Part shown: piece by piece, positions 27,831-37,861 of the stretch | Position numbering within the stretch: the stretch's first letter is position 1 | Layout: each line of letters starts with the position of its first letter | DNA from: Moraxella sp. | Lineage (GTDB): Bacteria > Pseudomonadota > Gammaproteobacteria > Pseudomonadales > Moraxellaceae | Length of the DNA: 64,000 nucleotides | NCBI GenBank assembly: GCA_030525825.1 | Contig: JAUNDZ010000004.1 | Coordinates: 1-64,000, forward strand | Direction: 5' to 3' | Notes under the pieces: model-generated | Seen by the model: the letters and a program-made list of their open reading frames with translations, nothing else | Told to the model about the DNA's origin: nothing | Database searches by the model: none | Translations under genes and position numbers: made by a program

Positions 27831-29095
27831 ACCTAACCGAACTTAAAAGAAAGTCCGTTGCCGAGCTATTAGCCATTGCCGAGCAAATGGGGCTTGAAAA
27901 CATGGCACGCAGCCGCAAACAAGACATCATTTTTGCCATCTTAAAGACCCACGCCCGTAATGGCGAACCCATCTATGGCGATGGCGTGTTAGAGATTTTA
28001 CCTGATGGGTTTGGTTTTTTGCGGTCATCGGAAGGCTCTTATTTGGCAGGTCCTGATGACATCTATGTCAGCCCAAGCCAAATTCGCCGTTTCAATCTAC
28101 AAACGGGCGATTCCATCGCAGGGCAAATCCGTCCACCCAAAGAACAAGAACGCTACTTCGCCCTATTAAAAGTGAGCGAGATTAACTTTGATACGCCAGA
28201 CCGCAGCCGTCATAAGCTCATCTTTGAAAACCTAACCCCCCTATTCCCCACCCAGCAGCTCACGCTAGAACAAGGCAACGGCACGACAGAAGATTTGACA
28301 GGTCGTGTGATTGACCTCATCGCTCCCATCGGTAAGGGTCAGCGTTCCATCATCGTCGCCCCACCTAAGGCAGGTAAAACGGTACTACTTCAAAACATCG
28401 CCCAAGCCATCGCCAAAAACCACCCAGAATGCTATCTCATCGTACTGCTCATTGACGAACGCCCAGAAGAAGTTACCGAAATGCAGCGTACCGTGCGTGG
28501 CGAAGTGGTCGCATCCACCTTTGATGAGCCGCCACAACGCCACATCCAAGTCGCCGAGATGGTCATCGAAAAAGCCAAACGACTGGTTGAGCATAAACAA
28601 GATGTGGTCATCCTACTAGACAGCATCACCCGCCTTGCTCGTGCTTATAATACCGTCATTCCATCTAGCGGTAAAGTGCTGACTGGTGGTGTGGACGCCA
28701 ACGCCCTAGAACGCCCAAAACGCTTCTTTGGTGCAGCTCGCAATGTCGAAGAAGGTGGCAGTCTAACCATCATCTCCACCGCCTTGATTGATACAGGCTC
28801 AAAGATGGATGGCGTTATTTTTGAAGAATTTAAAGGTACAGGCAACCAAGAAATTACCTTGGAGCGAGACCTTGCCGAACGCCGCATTTTCCCAGCGATT
28901 AACATCAAAAAATCATCGACTCGCCGTGAAGAGCGACTGCTGGACGAAGAGACGCTAAGACGAGTGTGGGTACTTAGAAAGCTACTACAACCCATGGACG
29001 ACTCGCAAGCGACTGAATTTTTGCTCGACCGTCTAAAAGACTCCAAGACCAACGACGAGTTTTTTAGCAACATGACCAAAAAAGCATCAAGCTAA
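27827..29095 (+). CDS. rho: Transcription termination factor Rho
   Basis: RNA-dependent hexameric ATPase that terminates transcription of untranslated RNA. The 422-aa product starts [15 protein letters not shown] as in other Rho proteins, followed by the cold-shock-like RNA-binding domain ([17 protein letters not shown]), the Walker A region ([13 protein letters not shown]), the [10 protein letters not shown] segment and the Q- and R-loop region around [13 protein letters not shown] and [18 protein letters not shown]. An upstream in-frame TTG at 27782 would add 15 residues that do not resemble the family. A terminator follows. Confidence 0.97.
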   Translation: MNLTELKRKSVAELLAIAEQMGLENMARSRKQDIIFAILKTHARNGEPIYGDGVLEILPDGFGFLRSSEGSYLAGPDDIYVSPSQIRRFNLQTGDSIAGQIRPPKEQERYFALLKVSEINFDTPDRSRHKLIFENLTPLFPTQQLTLEQGNGTTEDLTGRVIDLIAPIGKGQRSIIVAPPKAGKTVLLQNIAQAIAKNHPECYLIVLLIDERPEEVTEMQRTVRGEVVASTFDEPPQRHIQVAEMVIEKAKRLVEHKQDVVILLDSITRLARAYNTVIPSSGKVLTGGVDANALERPKRFFGAARNVEEGGSLTIISTALIDTGSKMDGVIFEEFKGTGNQEITLERDLAERRIFPAINIKKSSTRREERLLDEETLRRVWVLRKLLQPMDDSQATEFLLDRLKDSKTNDEFFSNMTKKASS

Positions 29096-29131
29096 ACTCA
29101 CAGGCATTCTTTTTGGCAAAATTGCCATACC

Positions 29132-29174
29132 AAATACCCAATAAGCACATAGTATTTGCGATTGGGTATTTTTT
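29132..29174 (+). terminator. Intrinsic terminator of rho
   Basis: AAATACCCAAT and ATTGGGTATTT form an 11-bp stem with an 18-nt loop and a T run. Confidence 0.8.
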
Positions 29175-29477
29175 ATGCTATGATAGAACGATATTTTGAC
29201 ATCTGTTTATGCAATAAAACAGTTGCTTATATGGTGGTTTTACTCACTTAATGAGAGACAATCGCCTTTGCGTAATGGTTTTGAAATATTTTGTTACATT
29301 TTTGCAACCATACTCAAAAAATATTGTTTTTTATTTGTGCAAAATTACTATATAATTTGCTTTGCAGTAAAGTATGCTAAGATATACAGAGTAAGGCAAG
29401 TGTATTTGCACTTGCCTAGATTTTTCTAAATATCCGATACATACGATTTGCTAACTTACTTACCTATGGAGACTACC
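29175..29477 (+). promoter_or_regulatory. AT-rich promoter and leader of the Ala-rich lipoprotein
   Basis: No gene is seen in these 300 nt. A TATAAT box lies at 29351-29356, with no clear -35. Downstream of it, 61 nt before the coding start, comes a hairpin at 29394-29417 followed by T-rich sequence. The ribosome site TATGGAG lies just before the ATG at 29478. Confidence 0.45.
29394..29427 (+). terminator. Terminator-like hairpin in the leader of the Ala-rich lipoprotein
   Basis: AGGCAAGTG and CACTTGCCT form a perfect 9-bp stem with a 6-nt loop, followed by AGATTTTTCT. It may attenuate the downstream gene or end a short RNA starting near 29363. Confidence 0.5.
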
Positions 29478-29843
29478 ATGAAAACTAAACTAGTTCTATC
29501 TGCTCTAATCGCTTCTCTAGCTCTAACTGCTTGCTCAAAGCCTGCTGAAGAAGCTCCTAAAGCTGCTGACGCTGCAAAAGACGCTGCTGTAGAAGCTAAA
29601 GACGCTGCCGCTGCTGCTCCTGCTGACGCTGCTGCACAACAAGCTGCTGAAACTGCAGAAAAAGCTGCTGACACCGCTGCTACTGCTGCTGCTAACGCAC
29701 AAGCTACTACTGGTGCTGCTGCTGAGCAAGCTGAAGCTACTGCTGAAAACGCACAAGCTGCTGCTGAGCAAGCTGCTGACGCTTCTAAAGAAGCTGCTGA
29801 AAAGCCAGCAGAAGCTACTGCTACTACCGAAGAAAAGAAATAA
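29478..29843 (+). CDS. Alanine-rich lipoprotein, probably abundant
   Basis: A 121-aa lipoprotein with signal peptide and lipobox LTAC (Cys19). The mature part consists almost only of Ala, Glu, Lys, Thr, Gln and Asp in a pattern of repeated A-A-E-x-A units (for instance AAEQAEATAENAQAAAEQAA), which predicts one long, highly charged alpha-helix or coiled coil in the envelope. Ala is encoded mostly by GCT, with some GCA, unlike the GCC-rich neighbours, a sign of very high expression. It could play a Braun-lipoprotein-like or spacer role, but it lacks the typical C-terminal Lys-Arg signature (it ends EEKK). GGAG precedes the ATG; a terminator follows. Confidence 0.85.
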   Translation: MKTKLVLSALIASLALTACSKPAEEAPKAADAAKDAAVEAKDAAAAAPADAAAQQAAETAEKAADTAATAAANAQATTGAAAEQAEATAENAQAAAEQAADASKEAAEKPAEATATTEEKK

Positions 29844-29858
29844 TTTCTTTTTCTCGAC

Positions 29859-29890
29859 AAAAAAAGAGTCTGATTTTAGGCTCTTTTTTT
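29859..29890 (+). terminator. Intrinsic terminator of the Ala-rich lipoprotein
   Basis: AAAAAAAGAG and CTCTTTTTTT form the stem with adjoining C/G pairing around a loop, ending in a long T run. Confidence 0.8.
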
Positions 29891-29987
29891 ATGTTCACAA
29901 TCCAATATTCAAATCAACCCCATCATATAAAATTAAAAACCGCCTATCAATCGACAAGCGGCTACTTATCCTTTAATGAATTAATGA

Positions 29988-30305
29988 TTATTGGGCAGAC
30001 TCTGGCGGAATCTCATTATCCACCGACTCGATGATTTCTTCTTCTGTTTCGCTTTCTGGAACAGATGTTAATGCCTGACCGTTATCATCGGTCGCACTTT
30101 GAGCATCGGCAGCAGGCGTCGCATCAACAGGCTCAATCACTGCCGCATCACCGTCATCAACAGGTCGTGCGGTCGGCTCGGCAGGCTCGGCCGACATCGG
30201 CACACTCTCTGCTTCCTGTGCCTTTTCGATGGGCGACTCTTCTTTTTTTGAACAGGCACTTGCCATGAGTGCCAAACTTAATGCCACACAAACGGACTTT
30301 TTCAT
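29988..30305 (-). CDS. Acidic small lipoprotein
   Basis: A 105-aa lipoprotein with a short signal peptide and lipobox SAC (Cys17), followed by a disordered tail rich in Glu, Asp, Pro, Ala and Ser (PVDDGDAAVIEPVDATP, ETEEEIIESVDNEIPPE). It has no recognisable domain. Three consecutive ATGs lie at the start; GGAG lies 6 nt before the last (30305), which is chosen. A longer in-frame reading to 30503 crosses the secA terminator and is spurious. Function is unknown; such acidic lipoproteins often act as flexible envelope spacers. Confidence 0.75.
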   Translation of the reverse strand: MKKSVCVALSLALMASACSKKEESPIEKAQEAESVPMSAEPAEPTARPVDDGDAAVIEPVDATPAADAQSATDDNGQALTSVPESETEEEIIESVDNEIPPESAQ

Positions 30306-30423
30306 CATCATCTCCAAAATTAGCCAAACCCACACTTCGTGCTTGTCATGATGTGCCGTATTTTTTGTAATAATCCCAGCACAACATGAATGATAGTTTT
30401 TATCATTTGGCTTAGTATAGCAC

Positions 30424-30461
30424 AAAAAAAATAAAAAATAGACAGGCAATCCCTGTCTATT
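30424..30461 (-). terminator. Intrinsic terminator of secA
   Basis: On the minus strand AATAGACAGG and CCTGTCTATT form a perfect 10-bp stem with a 5-nt loop, followed by a long T-rich tract. Confidence 0.88.
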
Positions 30462-30509
30462 CATAAATATCTGCAAAATGAGCAGTCGTGCACAATCTGT
30501 CATTTGCCG

Positions 30510-33308
30510 TTAAGCAATCTTGCCATGACATTGCTTGTATTTTAGACCGCTGCCACACGGACAGGGGGCATTACGGTTTAAGTTTGGCGGAATGATGACA
30601 TCTTCGTCCGCCATACGCTCGGCTTGTGCTTCATCGATGGCATTTGGCGTGCGTGTGAAAGTGATGTTTTGAGCAAAGACAGACTGTCTTTCGTTAGGGG
30701 CATTATGTGCTGTCTCGTCAGAGCCGCCTGCCGCTTCATGCTCAAACTGCATACGCATCTGTTCTACTTGTAAGCGGCGTTCTTCTTCTAGGGCAGCCAG
30801 CTCTTCTGGGGTCGGCACATGAATGCGAGCCAAGTCCTGCACCACATCTGATTTAATCGCCCCAAGCATGGACTGGAACAGCTCAAACGACTCACGCTTA
30901 TACTCTTGCTCTGGGTTCTTTTGGGCATAACTACGCAGATGGATGCCCTTACGCAGCTGGTCCATCTGGGTCAGATGCTCTTTCCAGTGGCGGTCCAGAC
31001 TTTGGAGCATAAAATGTCTTTCAAGCTGAGCAGCACTCTCTTCACCCATCTGAGCCCGTCTGTCTTCATAGCGAGCGATGGCAGTATCCACCACTTTTTG
31101 ACGCAAACCCTCTTCATCAAGACGACGGTCAGCATCCAACCAATCGTTGATCGGCATATAAAAACGAAACGCATCTTCAATCTCGTCTTCTAGCCCATCA
31201 ATATTCCATTGGTCATCGACCGAGCCTGGTGGTACAAACTGCGTAATCAGGGCGTTGTACACCTCGTGGTGCATTTCTTTGATGGATTCTTGTAGATTGG
31301 CTTGACCAAGCAAATCATCACGCTGTGAGTAGATGACCTTTCGTTGTTCGTTCGCCACATCGTCATATTTGAGCAGATTTTTACGAGCGTCAAAGTCTCG
31401 TGCCTCAACCTTGCCCTGAGCACCCTCGATGGAGCGAGAAACCATCTTATGCTCAATCGCCTCATCTTCTTTTAGACCCATCGCACGGAACATATTCACC
31501 ACACGCTCGCCTGCAAAGATACGCATCAAATCATCTTCTAATGACAAGAAAAATCTGGACTGCCCAGGGTCGCCTTGACGACCAGCACGACCACGCAGCT
31601 GGTTATCGATACGACGAGACTCGTGGCGTTCAGAGCCGATGATGTGCAGACCACCTGCCGCCTTGACTTGCTCATTTTTGATTTGCCAATCGGCTTGTAG
31701 GTCAGCTCTTTGTTCTTCGGTCAGCTCGTGCAAATTCTCAATCTGTGCTTGCCAGTTACCCCCCAAGATGATATCCGTACCACGACCTGCCATGTTGGTA
31801 GCGATGGTAACGGCACGGGGTCTGCCTGCCTGAGCGATGATTTCTGCTTCTCGCTCATGCTGCTTGGCATTTAGGACATTGTGGCTGATGCCTGCTTGGT
31901 CGAGCAGATACGACAGCTCTTCTGACGCCTCAATGGTCGCTGTACCCACAAGGACAGGAGCCCCCTTGGCAGTGATTTGCTCAATCTCTTTGATGATGCC
32001 TTGATACTTGCCCAGCTTGGTCAAGAAAATCTGATCATCCATGTCAATACGGGCAATCGGACGGTGGGTTGGAATGATGACCACATCCAGATCATAGGTG
32101 GACTTAAACTCCGCCGCTTCGGTGTCTGCCGTACCTGTCATGCCAGAGAGCTTGTCATACAGGCGGAAGTAGTTTTGGAAAGTGGTGGTCGCCATCGTTT
32201 GGTTTTCGGCTTGGATTTCTACGCCTTCTTTGGCTTCTACCGCTTGGTGCAGACCTTCACTCCAGCGACGCCCCGGCATGGTACGACCCGTGTTCTCATC
32301 GACGATGATGACCTCGCCTTCATGGACGATGTAGTGGACATTTTTGATGAAAATATGGTGTGCTCTGATGGCAGCTTGCACATGAGCCAATAGTGGCAGA
32401 CGAGCAGGACTATACAGACTTTCTTTTTCGCCCAGCTCGCCCACTTCTATCAAGAATTTTTCAATCTTTTCATAGCCTTTTTCGCTAATCTCGATGGCAC
32501 GGTTTTTCTCATCAATCCAAAAGTCACCATCTTTATTGTCCTTATTCGCTTCTTCGTCCTCTGAACGAATCAGGCGTGGCACGATGGTGTTGATGAGTGC
32601 GTACAGCTCGGCAGAGTCCTCTGCCTGACCTGAGATGATGAGCGGCGTACGAGCCTCGTCAATCAAGATACTGTCAATCTCATCAATGATACAGTAATTC
32701 AGCGGTCGCTGCTTTTTTTCCTCCAAACTAAAGACCATGTTATCACGCAGATAATCAAAGCCGTATTCGTTGTTCGTGCCATAAGTAATGTCAGCACGAT
32801 ATGCATCAAACTTCTCATGTGGTGACTGCTGACTATAAATCACCCCTACCGTCAAACCCAAAAAGTTGAATAAAGGACGGTTCAACTCGGCATCACGGCT
32901 GGCTAGGTAATCATTGACCGTAACAACATGCACGCCTTTGCCGCTGATGGCATTGATGTACATGGCAAGTGTACCCATCAAGGTCTTACCCTCACCTGTT
33001 TTCATCTCGGCGATTTTGCCCTCATGCAAGGTGATACCACCGATGAGCTGCACATCATAATGACGCATACCGTTCACACGCTTTGACGCTTCACGGCACA
33101 CCGCAAACGCCTCTGGCAACAGCTTATCTAGACTCTCGCCTGCCGCATGACGCTCTTTGAACTCGGTGGTTTTTTGGCGTAATTCATCGTCAGATAAGGC
33201 AGAAATGCTCGGTTCTAAGGCGTTGATTTTCGCCACGACCTTACGCATACGCTTCAACTCTCGTTCATTTTTTGTGCCGATGACACTGCCAATAATTTTA
33301 CTTAACAT
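30510..33308 (-). CDS. secA: Preprotein translocase ATPase SecA
   Basis: Motor that drives secretory proteins through SecYEG. The 932-aa product has the N-terminal DEAD-type motor with Walker [17 protein letters not shown] and [16 protein letters not shown], the preprotein crosslinking domain, the second motor domain ([34 protein letters not shown]) and the C-terminal zinc-binding SecB-interaction tail ([14 protein letters not shown]). The start at 33308 ([11 protein letters not shown]) is the family start, with GGAAA upstream; a 20-residue upstream extension is in frame but unsupported. A separate terminator follows. Confidence 0.98.
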   Translation of the reverse strand: MLSKIIGSVIGTKNERELKRMRKVVAKINALEPSISALSDDELRQKTTEFKERHAAGESLDKLLPEAFAVCREASKRVNGMRHYDVQLIGGITLHEGKIAEMKTGEGKTLMGTLAMYINAISGKGVHVVTVNDYLASRDAELNRPLFNFLGLTVGVIYSQQSPHEKFDAYRADITYGTNNEYGFDYLRDNMVFSLEEKKQRPLNYCIIDEIDSILIDEARTPLIISGQAEDSAELYALINTIVPRLIRSEDEEANKDNKDGDFWIDEKNRAIEISEKGYEKIEKFLIEVGELGEKESLYSPARLPLLAHVQAAIRAHHIFIKNVHYIVHEGEVIIVDENTGRTMPGRRWSEGLHQAVEAKEGVEIQAENQTMATTTFQNYFRLYDKLSGMTGTADTEAAEFKSTYDLDVVIIPTHRPIARIDMDDQIFLTKLGKYQGIIKEIEQITAKGAPVLVGTATIEASEELSYLLDQAGISHNVLNAKQHEREAEIIAQAGRPRAVTIATNMAGRGTDIILGGNWQAQIENLHELTEEQRADLQADWQIKNEQVKAAGGLHIIGSERHESRRIDNQLRGRAGRQGDPGQSRFFLSLEDDLMRIFAGERVVNMFRAMGLKEDEAIEHKMVSRSIEGAQGKVEARDFDARKNLLKYDDVANEQRKVIYSQRDDLLGQANLQESIKEMHHEVYNALITQFVPPGSVDDQWNIDGLEDEIEDAFRFYMPINDWLDADRRLDEEGLRQKVVDTAIARYEDRRAQMGEESAAQLERHFMLQSLDRHWKEHLTQMDQLRKGIHLRSYAQKNPEQEYKRESFELFQSMLGAIKSDVVQDLARIHVPTPEELAALEEERRLQVEQMRMQFEHEAAGGSDETAHNAPNERQSVFAQNITFTRTPNAIDEAQAERMADEDVIIPPNLNRNAPCPCGSGLKYKQCHGKIA

Positions 33309-33386
33309 GATGATATTTCCAAATCGCACAGGGCAAAATTCTAAATAATAGGATTTAATGGTAATCAATTTTTAAAAATCAAGAGA

Positions 33387-33411
33387 GCTTGCACACCCAT
33401 CAAATGCAAGC
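33387..33411 (-). terminator. Weak hairpin after hemL
   Basis: GCTTGCA and TGCAAGC pair across an 11-nt loop in the short gap between hemL and secA. On the minus strand a T-rich stretch follows after some spacing, so termination would be partial. Confidence 0.35.
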
Positions 33412-33438
33412 ACCCTTATTTCATTTAGGCAAATAGGC

Positions 33439-34728
33439 TCATGCCAACTCGCCAAACGCCTTATCCGCACAGTCAATGGTCTTATCCAAATCTGCATAAG
33501 TGTGGGCAGACGACATGAATGACGCTTCAAAGGCCGATGGAGCAAGGTAGATGCCCTGTCTTAGCATGGCGTGGAAAAAGGCATTGAATCGCTTGGCGTC
33601 CGCTGCCGCCACATCGCCGAAATTCTGCGGCAAAGTATCATTAAAGAACAGCCCAAACATACCGCCCACAAAGCAGGTGGTAAAGGCGATGCCGTGCTTA
33701 TCGGCTTTTTGTTGTAAGCCTTTTAATAGATATTCAGTCTTAGCGGTCAAGTCTTCATAAAAGCCATCTTTGGTCAGCTCATCAAACATCGCCTTGCCCG
33801 CTCGCATTGCCAAAGGGTTGCCAGAGAGTGTGCCAGCTTGATACACACCGCCCAATGGGGCAATATGCTCCATAATCTCTCGTTTGCCACCAAACGCCCC
33901 CACAGGCAAACCTGCACCGATAATCTTACCAAAAGTGGTCAAATCTGGCGTAATGCCAAAATGATGGCTCGCCCCTTTTAGCCCCACACGAAAACCTGTC
34001 ATCACTTCATCAAAAATCAGCACCACGCCATGCTCATCACACAGCTGACGCAAGGTGTTGTGGAACTCTTGGGACGGAATCACCATGTTCATGTTGCCTG
34101 CAATCGGCTCTAAGATGACACAGGCAAACTCACTGCCAAACTTAGCAAAAGCGGATTTTAGTGCTTCGATGTCATTATAAGGCAAAGTAACGGTGTGCTT
34201 GGCAAAGTCGGCAGGCACGCCCTTACTGGTCGGCTCGCCAATGTCCAACATGCCAGAGCCAGCTTTGACAAGCAGACTGTCGCTATGACCGTGATAGCAG
34301 CCTTCGAATTTGACGATTTTGTCTCGTCCTGTATAGCCACGAGCCAGACGAATGGCACTCATGGTCGCTTCTGTGCCTGATGAGACCATACGGATGAGCT
34401 CAATGTGTGGCAATAAATCACAAATCAAATCCGCCATTGTCGTCTCAAAAGGCGTGGGAGCCCCAAAAGACAAGCCATCATCGGCAGCCGTCTTGACCGC
34501 ATCAATGACCGCATCATGAGCATGACCCAAAATCATCGGTCCCCATGAGCCGACATAATCGATGTAGAGGCGGTTTTCGGTGTCATAGATATACGCACCC
34601 TTAGCTTTACTTACAAAAACTGGCGTACCACCCACGCCAGCAAAGGCACGCACAGGGGAGTTAACACCCCCTGGAATGTGGCGTTTGGCTTTTTCAAATA
34701 GGACTTGGTCGGCGGTTAGGGTTGTCAT
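33439..34728 (-). CDS. hemL: Glutamate-1-semialdehyde 2,1-aminomutase
   Basis: PLP enzyme that makes 5-aminolevulinate from glutamate-1-semialdehyde, the C5 route to haem. The 429-aa product has the usual length, the N-terminal [10 protein letters not shown], the substrate loop [17 protein letters not shown], the PLP-phosphate region and the catalytic lysine in [13 protein letters not shown], and [11 protein letters not shown] near the C-terminus. It is encoded just upstream of secA on the same strand but with about 130 nt between them. Confidence 0.97.
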   Translation of the reverse strand: MTTLTADQVLFEKAKRHIPGGVNSPVRAFAGVGGTPVFVSKAKGAYIYDTENRLYIDYVGSWGPMILGHAHDAVIDAVKTAADDGLSFGAPTPFETTMADLICDLLPHIELIRMVSSGTEATMSAIRLARGYTGRDKIVKFEGCYHGHSDSLLVKAGSGMLDIGEPTSKGVPADFAKHTVTLPYNDIEALKSAFAKFGSEFACVILEPIAGNMNMVIPSQEFHNTLRQLCDEHGVVLIFDEVMTGFRVGLKGASHHFGITPDLTTFGKIIGAGLPVGAFGGKREIMEHIAPLGGVYQAGTLSGNPLAMRAGKAMFDELTKDGFYEDLTAKTEYLLKGLQQKADKHGIAFTTCFVGGMFGLFFNDTLPQNFGDVAAADAKRFNAFFHAMLRQGIYLAPSAFEASFMSSAHTYADLDKTIDCADKAFGELA

Positions 34729-34814
34729 GATTAATCCTTTTGCTATTTTTACTATCTATGGTTTTTTAATATTGGTTGCCATCCACTAGCCATTAAGATG
34801 GATGACCGATGGCA

Positions 34815-35153
34815 TCACGCCTTTTTGACGACAGACGATTTTAATTTCATCGCCCCAAAACCATCAATCTTACAATCGATGTCGTGGTCGTCAGGGGCGT
34901 CATAAATCAGGCGGATGGATTTGACCTTGGTGCCGACCTTAATGGGCGTGGACGAGCCCTTGACTTTTAAATCCTTAATCACGGTAACGCTGTCGCCATC
35001 TGCCAAGACATTGCCCACCGCATCTTTGATGATGGGTGTATCATCACTCGTCTCGCCTGCCGTCCATTCATGGCTACACATGGGGCAGATTAGCAAATCG
35101 CCATCGGCATAGGTATAATCTTCGTTGCATTTTGGGCAAGCAGGTAGGCTCAT
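34815..35153 (-). CDS. yjdM: PhnA/YjdM-family zinc-ribbon protein
   Basis: A 112-aa protein with an N-terminal zinc ribbon (CPKC...CPMC at about residues 6-28) and a C-terminal SH3-like beta domain ([25 protein letters not shown]). It matches the family historically called PhnA or alkylphosphonate utilisation protein, but phosphonate degradation is not established for it and no other phn genes are near. The start at 35153 is chosen because AGGA lies 6 nt upstream; longer in-frame readings include a non-conserved leader. Confidence 0.9.
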   Translation of the reverse strand: MSLPACPKCNEDYTYADGDLLICPMCSHEWTAGETSDDTPIIKDAVGNVLADGDSVTVIKDLKVKGSSTPIKVGTKVKSIRLIYDAPDDHDIDCKIDGFGAMKLKSSVVKKA

Positions 35154-35314
35154 CGTCATTCCTAAAATCATCATACAAAATAATCGTTTAGTATAGCAGA
35201 TTTTGGCGGTTTTTTGTTGATACAAAATGTTAATCTTGGCTTGAAAATGCTACAATGATGACCATAAAACCCTTGATTTGCCCATTTTTAAATTTTTATC
35301 ACAGAAACAAAACC

Positions 35315-36028
35315 ATGACAAGCACACATTTTTATGCCATCACTTTAACAGGTCAAGATGCCGCCAAGTTCCTACAAGGTCAGCTCACCGTCAATATCGA
35401 CAAACTTAACACCACCTACCAAGCCTGTGCCATCAGTGATTTAAAGGGGCGAGTACAGTTTGGGCTGTGGGTCGCTCGCAGTGGTGATGACAGCTTCACA
35501 CTCATCACCGCCGCCGACTGCATGGATGGTTTGACCGCCCACATCAAAAAGTACGGAGCATTCTCCAAATTCACCACCAGCGAGCCTGTCGCCATCTATC
35601 CTACCGTCATCGATGGCTTGCCTACTTTTACTGATAATCTGGACGCTGCTGATGCAACCACTTGGGCAAGCCTTAGCATACAGATGGGCAATTATTGGAT
35701 TACATCTGCCACCCAAGGACTGTTTCAGCCCCAAGAGCTTCGATTGCACCAGCGTGGTGGCGTGGACTATGACAAAGGCTGCTATTTGGGTCAAGAAATC
35801 ATCGCAAGGCTGTATTTTAAGGCAAGCCCAAAGGCATATCTGCACCGTGTTTTGTTGGATAATGCCGTTCAAGATGGCGAAAAATTAGACAAAATCCAAA
35901 TCGTCAACAGCACAGCCACCCAAGACGGCTATGACTGCCTAGTCATCGGCACGCCTGATGATGTCGCCCAAGCAGGGCAGCTGCTCGCCCTACCGCCATC
36001 ACTGACAGGCGGTGTCGCTCGTGGCTGA
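35315..36028 (+). CDS. ygfZ: YgfZ/GcvT-family folate-binding protein
   Basis: Tetrahydrofolate-dependent factor that helps maintain or repair certain Fe-S enzymes. The 237-aa product shows the YgfZ signature KGCYLGQEIIAR (about residues 156-167) containing the conserved Cys, and the N-terminal GQDAAKFLQGQLTVNID. It is shorter than E. coli YgfZ (about 326 aa), lacking part of the C-terminal domain. The start at 35315 gives the family N-terminus; an earlier in-frame ATG at 35255 adds a basic, unlikely leader. Its end overlaps the GTG start of dadA by 17 nt. Confidence 0.88.
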   Translation: MTSTHFYAITLTGQDAAKFLQGQLTVNIDKLNTTYQACAISDLKGRVQFGLWVARSGDDSFTLITAADCMDGLTAHIKKYGAFSKFTTSEPVAIYPTVIDGLPTFTDNLDAADATTWASLSIQMGNYWITSATQGLFQPQELRLHQRGGVDYDKGCYLGQEIIARLYFKASPKAYLHRVLLDNAVQDGEKLDKIQIVNSTATQDGYDCLVIGTPDDVAQAGQLLALPPSLTGGVARG

Positions 36029-37352
36029 TGAGACCACCAGACCCAGCGTAACGGTACTAGGAGCAGGCGTCGTCGGTGTCGCCACAGCGTGGTATCTGTC
36101 AGAAGTAGGCTTTGATGTTACAGTCATCGACCGCCAAAGCCGCCCTGCGATGGAGACGAGCTTTGCCAATGGCGGGCAGATTTCGGTGTGTCATGCGACC
36201 CCTTGGGCGAATCCTGCCACACCCATCAAGGCATTAAAATGGCTCAGCCAGCCAGACGCTCCGCTACTATATCGGTTAAACACCAACATCGAGCAGATAC
36301 GCTTTATTTGGCGATTTTTAAAGGAATGTCGTGCCAGTCGTGCTGATGCCAACTTAGAGCAGATGGTTAATTTGGGGCTGTATTCTCGTCATACACTAAA
36401 ACAGCTGATGACAAGTCTGCCGATGAGCTTTGAGCAGCGGCTACAAGGCATCATGCACTTTTATACCAGTACAGACGAATACAAAGCCGCCATCACTCCC
36501 ACCAAGCGTATGCAGACGCTCGGCTGTCATCGCACGCTCATCTCGCCCGACCAAGCCATCGCCCTAGAACCTGCCTTGTCCGCCTTAGGGGGTGCACTCG
36601 TTGGGGCGACTTATACCGATGCCGACCTGTCTGCCAATGCTCATCTGTTTAGCAATGAGCTTGCCAAGCATTGTCAGACTCGTGGTGTTATTTTCATGTA
36701 CGACACCCACATCGATGACATCGCCACAGATGGCAAGCGTATCAGCCACATCACCATTCGCCAAAGCGGACAGGGTGGGCAACGCACCCATCAAAGCGAC
36801 CATTATGTCGTCTGTCTGGCAAGCTATGGCAAACGCCTACTTGACCCCATCGGCGTGCATCTGCCCATCTTTCCTGCCAAGGGGTATTCAGCGACTTATG
36901 CCGTGCGTGATGGCAGCCGAGTGCCACAGGTCAGCCTGATTGATGATGAATATAAGCTAGTAATGAGTCGCTTTACGACCGACGGTCGTGATGTGCTGCG
37001 TGTGGCAGGTACGGCAGAATTTAACGGCTATAATACCAATCTTGACCCCACTCGCTGTCAGGCATTGACCCGACGAGTACAGGCATTGTTTGGCGATGCA
37101 CTCGACTATGACGAGCCGAATTACTGGACAGGACTTCGTCCGATGACCCCATCGAATGTGCCGCTCATTGGGCGTGCTTATCTGGGCAATGTCTGGCATG
37201 GGGGCAGCTCTGATGACTTATTGGACAATCTGTGGCTAAACACAGGGCATGGTACGCTTGGCTTTACTCATGCGTGTGGCTCAGCCAAGGCGTTATCACA
37301 GCTCATGACAGGGCAGATGCCGCCTGTGGATTTTGCCTTTATTGGTCGCTAA
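36012..37352 (+). CDS. dadA: D-amino acid dehydrogenase small subunit
   Basis: FAD-dependent membrane-associated enzyme that oxidises D-alanine and other D-amino acids to keto acids, passing electrons to the respiratory chain. The 446-aa product has the N-terminal dinucleotide fold VTVLGAGVVGVATAWYLSE, the downstream ETSFANGGQISV typical of DadA and the C-terminal YWTGLRPMTPSNVPLIG and NTGHGTLGFTHACG. It starts with GTG at 36012 (or another GTG 9 nt later) inside the end of ygfZ, so the two are probably translationally coupled. The alanine racemase partner dadX is not adjacent. dtd, convergent at 37389, also handles D-amino acids. Confidence 0.92.
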   Translation: MSLVADETTRPSVTVLGAGVVGVATAWYLSEVGFDVTVIDRQSRPAMETSFANGGQISVCHATPWANPATPIKALKWLSQPDAPLLYRLNTNIEQIRFIWRFLKECRASRADANLEQMVNLGLYSRHTLKQLMTSLPMSFEQRLQGIMHFYTSTDEYKAAITPTKRMQTLGCHRTLISPDQAIALEPALSALGGALVGATYTDADLSANAHLFSNELAKHCQTRGVIFMYDTHIDDIATDGKRISHITIRQSGQGGQRTHQSDHYVVCLASYGKRLLDPIGVHLPIFPAKGYSATYAVRDGSRVPQVSLIDDEYKLVMSRFTTDGRDVLRVAGTAEFNGYNTNLDPTRCQALTRRVQALFGDALDYDEPNYWTGLRPMTPSNVPLIGRAYLGNVWHGGSSDDLLDNLWLNTGHGTLGFTHACGSAKALSQLMTGQMPPVDFAFIGR

Positions 37353-37388
37353 TAGCGTCCAAGACGACAGACAGACCGCCCAGCCTAA

Positions 37389-37841
37389 TCACACTTCCAA
37401 AATAAAATTAATCGGACCGTCATTGACCGAGCTGACCGCCATCATCGCCCCAAACTCGCCTGTTTGTACATTGGGATACACCGATTCGGCATAATTTACC
37501 AATCTGTCAAACAAAATGCGTGCGTCAGTTGGGGGCATGGCAGGGGCAAAGTCAGGACGGCGACCCTTATCCGTCTTTGCCATCAAGGTAAACTGCGACA
37601 CAAGGAGCAGACTGCCACCGACATCGGATACCGACTTGTCCATTTTGCCAAGTTTATCAACATCAGTTGTGTTTTCAAAAATACGATAAGTCAAAATTTT
37701 ATCAATGAGTTTGCACGCATTTTCATAATCGTCATCTTTGCCAATGCCGATATAGGCAAGCACGCCCATGCCAATCTCGCCCACCGTTTGATCGTCCACT
37801 ACCACGCTGGCAGAATGCACTCGCTGAATCAGAGCTTTCAT
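37389..37841 (-). CDS. dtd: D-aminoacyl-tRNA deacylase
   Basis: Frees tRNAs mischarged with D-amino acids (and Gly-tRNA-Ala). The 150-aa product has the family start MKALIQRVHSASVVV, the catalytic-site SQFTLMAKTDKGRRPDFAPA and the C-terminal cross-subunit NDGPINFILEV with the Gly-Pro motif, all as in bacterial DTD. It is convergent with dadA, 36 nt away, and follows the PACE-family gene by about 20 nt on the same strand, so it may share that transcript. Confidence 0.96.
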   Translation of the reverse strand: MKALIQRVHSASVVVDDQTVGEIGMGVLAYIGIGKDDDYENACKLIDKILTYRIFENTTDVDKLGKMDKSVSDVGGSLLLVSQFTLMAKTDKGRRPDFAPAMPPTDARILFDRLVNYAESVYPNVQTGEFGAMMAVSSVNDGPINFILEV

Positions 37842-37861
37842 GCTTTATCCTTTAAAATCAA

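Noticed and set aside
29456..29860. Minus-strand frame of 134 codons opposite the Ala-rich lipoprotein, rich in Ala and Ser
   Set aside because: It mirrors the repeated GCT codons; no ribosome site or plausible domain, whereas the plus strand encodes a clear lipoprotein.
30306..30503. N-terminal extension of the acidic lipoprotein
   Set aside because: It runs through the secA terminator and its T tract and precedes an intact signal peptide.
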